Source of the DNA: Parabacteroides goldsteinii
Lineage (GTDB): Bacteria > Bacteroidota > Bacteroidia > Bacteroidales > Tannerellaceae
Length of the DNA stretch: 53,770 nt
Assembly (NCBI RefSeq): GCF_015550595.1
Contig: NZ_JADNBB010000033.1
Coordinates: forward strand, 1-53,770
Direction of reading: 5' to 3'
The position numbers and the translations under genes were made by a program. This document shows, one piece after another, positions 52,901 to 53,770 of this stretch. Each line of letters begins with the position of its first letter. Position 1 is the first letter of the stretch. The notes beneath the pieces are model-generated. The model did not search any database, was not told where the DNA came from, and saw only the letters and a list, made by a program, of their open reading frames with translations.

Positions 52901-53770
52901 GTCTGTCTCCACTGCCTCCAACAAGCTCGAGGACTTCCGGGATGTGGACAACCTGACCACTACCACCGTCACCAAAGGGACGCCGGTGTACGTGCAGATC
53001 CGCCCTGTCGGTTTCAACAACGTCACCTACGACCGTTGGGAAATAGAGTACACCGCCACTCCGGCCGGCTATCATTATCCGCTGGACGAAGCCGTCTTGA
53101 AAACCGAACGTTACACCTTCAACAAAGGGGAGGCCCATACGCTTGTCGGTACCTATATATATAATGTACACAAGCTGACGCTCTACAACGGCGAAAGCAT
53201 CGCATCGGAGCAGTATTACAACCAGCCCGCTTACCGGCACACGATCGTCATCTCCGACGAAGGCATGATCCATGTGGGCGAGACGGCGCCGTATTGTAGC
53301 GTGGACAGCGAATTCAGAATCCCTGTCAGCGTCCTGAATCCGGACTATCCGATCGAGTATGCCGTCCGTTTCACGGATGAAGCGATTGCCGCCGGCTTCA
53401 GCGATACGGAATACAAAGACCTGACTCCGGGATACATCACCGTTCCGGTTTCCAACCGCATCCCGAGAGGTATCTACCACGCCAACATCTATGTGCGCCT
53501 GAAGAGCGACCCGGATCGCGAGGAGGCTTACCCGTTCAACATCGAAGTGTTGGAGACAACGACCATCACCCGCCAGCCGCAGTCGGTGAACGTTTGCGAC
53601 GGCGACGCCTTCACATTGTCGGTCGAAGCGACGGGCGTCAACCTGAGTTACCAGTGGTTCTTCAATGAAGTGGCCATTCCGGGTGCGACTTCCGACAGCT
53701 ACACGGCAGCACTGACTCCGGACAAGGAGGGTATCTATTATGTAGACGTATACGGTGACTGTGGAATGGA
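49959..53770 (+). CDS. Large secreted beta-helix / InlB-B-repeat / Ig-like surface protein, 3' end outside window
   Basis: The frame is open from ATG 49959 to the window edge, 1270 codons with no stop. Signal peptide MKRIILTLFQLCLIAGMQLT. Residues about 25-480 read as a right-handed parallel beta-helix (repeated Gly-Gly-Ala/Gly and Asn-rich turns). Two InlB-B-type repeats follow at about 543-630 (FNANGG..., KLKAIWKDG) and 631-709 (LKWTTKADGTGTAYLPGA, DLYARWEPN). Then come three tandem units of about 130 aa, each opening LQWSVS with a GTPVYVQIRPVG core (715-844, 845-978, 979-1104). A junction domain and an Ig-like domain (from about 1205) end at the edge. Composition changes from AT-rich to GC-rich near 51940. 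A role in adhesion is inferred. Confidence 0.85.
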   Translation, partial: MKRIILTLFQLCLIAGMQLTGQTVDNVLDLQDAINNVSDGGTITLSSSFPKENATAIALQVNHSNNFTINGGGEEYKVTADVRFFTINKTASGSTGSLTLDGFHFVGRRLPSSGTASGLGGGGVVISNNSYGTIQFINSSFNSISGVGLVAGNSTCTVVLKKTTFINNWGFGHGGGLYVAGKTNVIIDYCTFDKNYGDMNGGYSGGAMCFEGYTTGVAKISNCVFTNNVANEWGGAIGVYAPVGGSVSIDACYFAYNSTIRTNNGNGDGGAIGVHGGNANTHYAKFYLSNSTFYRNKASDDGGAVYVQNPAAGAESSIVNCTMFENESNDVNPATTVQLGMTFNVATSGGAVQVSLPTPITMKNNTIIRNYTTSSYQRGGGIGAHANSDGAPKFTLRNNIILGNYIKSGVNEITNSYANIGKHSIFNPSYSVNVGNIGFDNGSNLASNITIKNTFGRDDVVLHGNHVQDNAANKVGNPNELNTDYYRIIPSISIIPNDNEFTFGLADGKGVTNSLTSDQRGYARSTSKPDVGSVEIFWARFNANGGIWTGLGENAYIGDDYYTLTDSKTSYYYKVSYSGGKVTSPTTATDKLVHPDGKVFVKWVTDDEYETDWNSNTPVTADLKLKAIWKDGALDIIYHSNFGTDQTFTASASDGNVTVATYPATSLPNRLNYIFLKWTTKADGTGTAYLPGATFTITENTDLYARWEPNSALKLQWSVSKTTAAPYEFSDVENNSTTTVMVGTPVYVQIRPVGLEHVDFDTWAIEYIATPTDYHYPMGEAIGKTLRYDFNKGEAHTLEGTYYYNVTKLLLYKGGVEVAAYIYRNASCTHKVVIQDEPVVKDPALQWSVSTVTSEQPYFKDVDDQSTTSVNYGTPVFVQIRPVGHEGINFERWAVEYTVTPAEHYYGMNATLKTERHNFNNREAHTEKGTYIYTVTKLTLYDMYGNQTIETYDYADSPYRHTIVIGNGEGPGPGPGGALQWSVSTASNKLEDFRDVDNLTTTTVTKGTPVYVQIRPVGFNNVTYDRWEIEYTATPAGYHYPLDEAVLKTERYTFNKGEAHTLVGTYIYNVHKLTLYNGESIASEQYYNQPAYRHTIVISDEGMIHVGETAPYCSVDSEFRIPVSVLNPDYPIEYAVRFTDEAIAAGFSDTEYKDLTPGYITVPVSNRIPRGIYHANIYVRLKSDPDREEAYPFNIEVLETTTITRQPQSVNVCDGDAFTLSVEATGVNLSYQWFFNEVAIPGATSDSYTAALTPDKEGIYYVDVYGDCGM
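52101..53270 (+). repeat. Three tandem about 390-nt coding repeats in the surface protein
   Basis: Units begin at CTGCAATGG in 52101, 52491 and 52893 (spacings 390 and 402). Each encodes LQWSVS, then DVxxxxTT, GTPVxVQIRPVG, W(A/E)(I/V)EY, NxxEAHT, GTYxYxVxKLxLY and a HxxVI end. Unit 2 ends in a Gly-Pro linker. They differ in sequence enough to be old duplications. Confidence 0.85.

Noticed and set aside
52101-53270. Tandem repeats as a CRISPR-like or non-coding array
   Set aside because: The units are about 390 nt, in one open frame, and encode a conserved protein pattern.
52554-53480. 308-codon minus-strand frame
   Set aside because: Antisense to the tandem repeats of the surface protein, which has a signal peptide and clear domains.

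Overview
The window looks like a chromosomal segment of a gut Bacteroidales species, most likely Parabacteroides or a close relative. The evidence is: three SusC/SusD outer-membrane pairs, ECF sigma / FecR anti-sigma pairs, DUF5686, DUF3078 and DUF1460 proteins, and many promoters with the Bacteroidetes -7 element TAnnTTTG instead of a classic -10 box. The genus is an inference; there is no rRNA or other marker here to settle it. I found no tRNA, rRNA, CRISPR array, intact insertion sequence or prophage.

Layout. 1-9066 is mostly core genome: a DUF1460 amidase-like protein, a DUF5686 protein divergent from a Crp/Fnr regulator, a minus-strand run gap > miaA > kdsA preceded by an unannotated 27-codon Cys-rich lipopeptide ORF, a YtxH / holin-like / 131-aa membrane cassette, and prmA. 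9067-10010 carries no convincing gene but has a nested 18-bp palindrome and a textbook Bacteroidetes promoter. 10011-22921 is one regulated uptake and catabolism locus: ECF sigma, FecR, STN-type SusC, SusD, a secreted sugar-isomerase-like TIM barrel, a Gfo/Idh/MocA oxidoreductase and a HEAT plus double DUF1080 protein. The last three families fit the oxidise-then-eliminate (3-keto-glycoside) route of glycoside cleavage. 23078-35578 returns to mainly core genes: a soluble PAS/GAF histidine kinase, upp, HU, an HTH-like unknown, murB, an MBL hydrolase, an unknown membrane-anchored protein, nth, crcB, pheS, DUF3078, an ECF sigma factor and gpmA.

35724-46885 holds a second FecR and two consecutive SusC/SusD pairs with no degradative enzyme. 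The probable sigma partner lies on the other strand behind gpmA, and only the second SusC has the STN signalling domain. 47003-49422 is a NikR-family repressor next to a classical TonB-dependent receptor. The repressor has lost three of the four canonical nickel ligands, yet a perfect dyad with NikR-type spacing sits on the receptor promoter. 49959 to the end is the 5' part of a large secreted beta-helix / InlB-B-repeat / tandem-repeat / Ig-like surface protein cut by the window edge.

The strongest leads are the NikR-like regulator with its operator, the sigma/anti-sigma-controlled putative 3-keto-glycoside locus, the 27-codon lipopeptide ORF ahead of gap, the nested palindrome at 9522-9564 and the mosaic adhesin.
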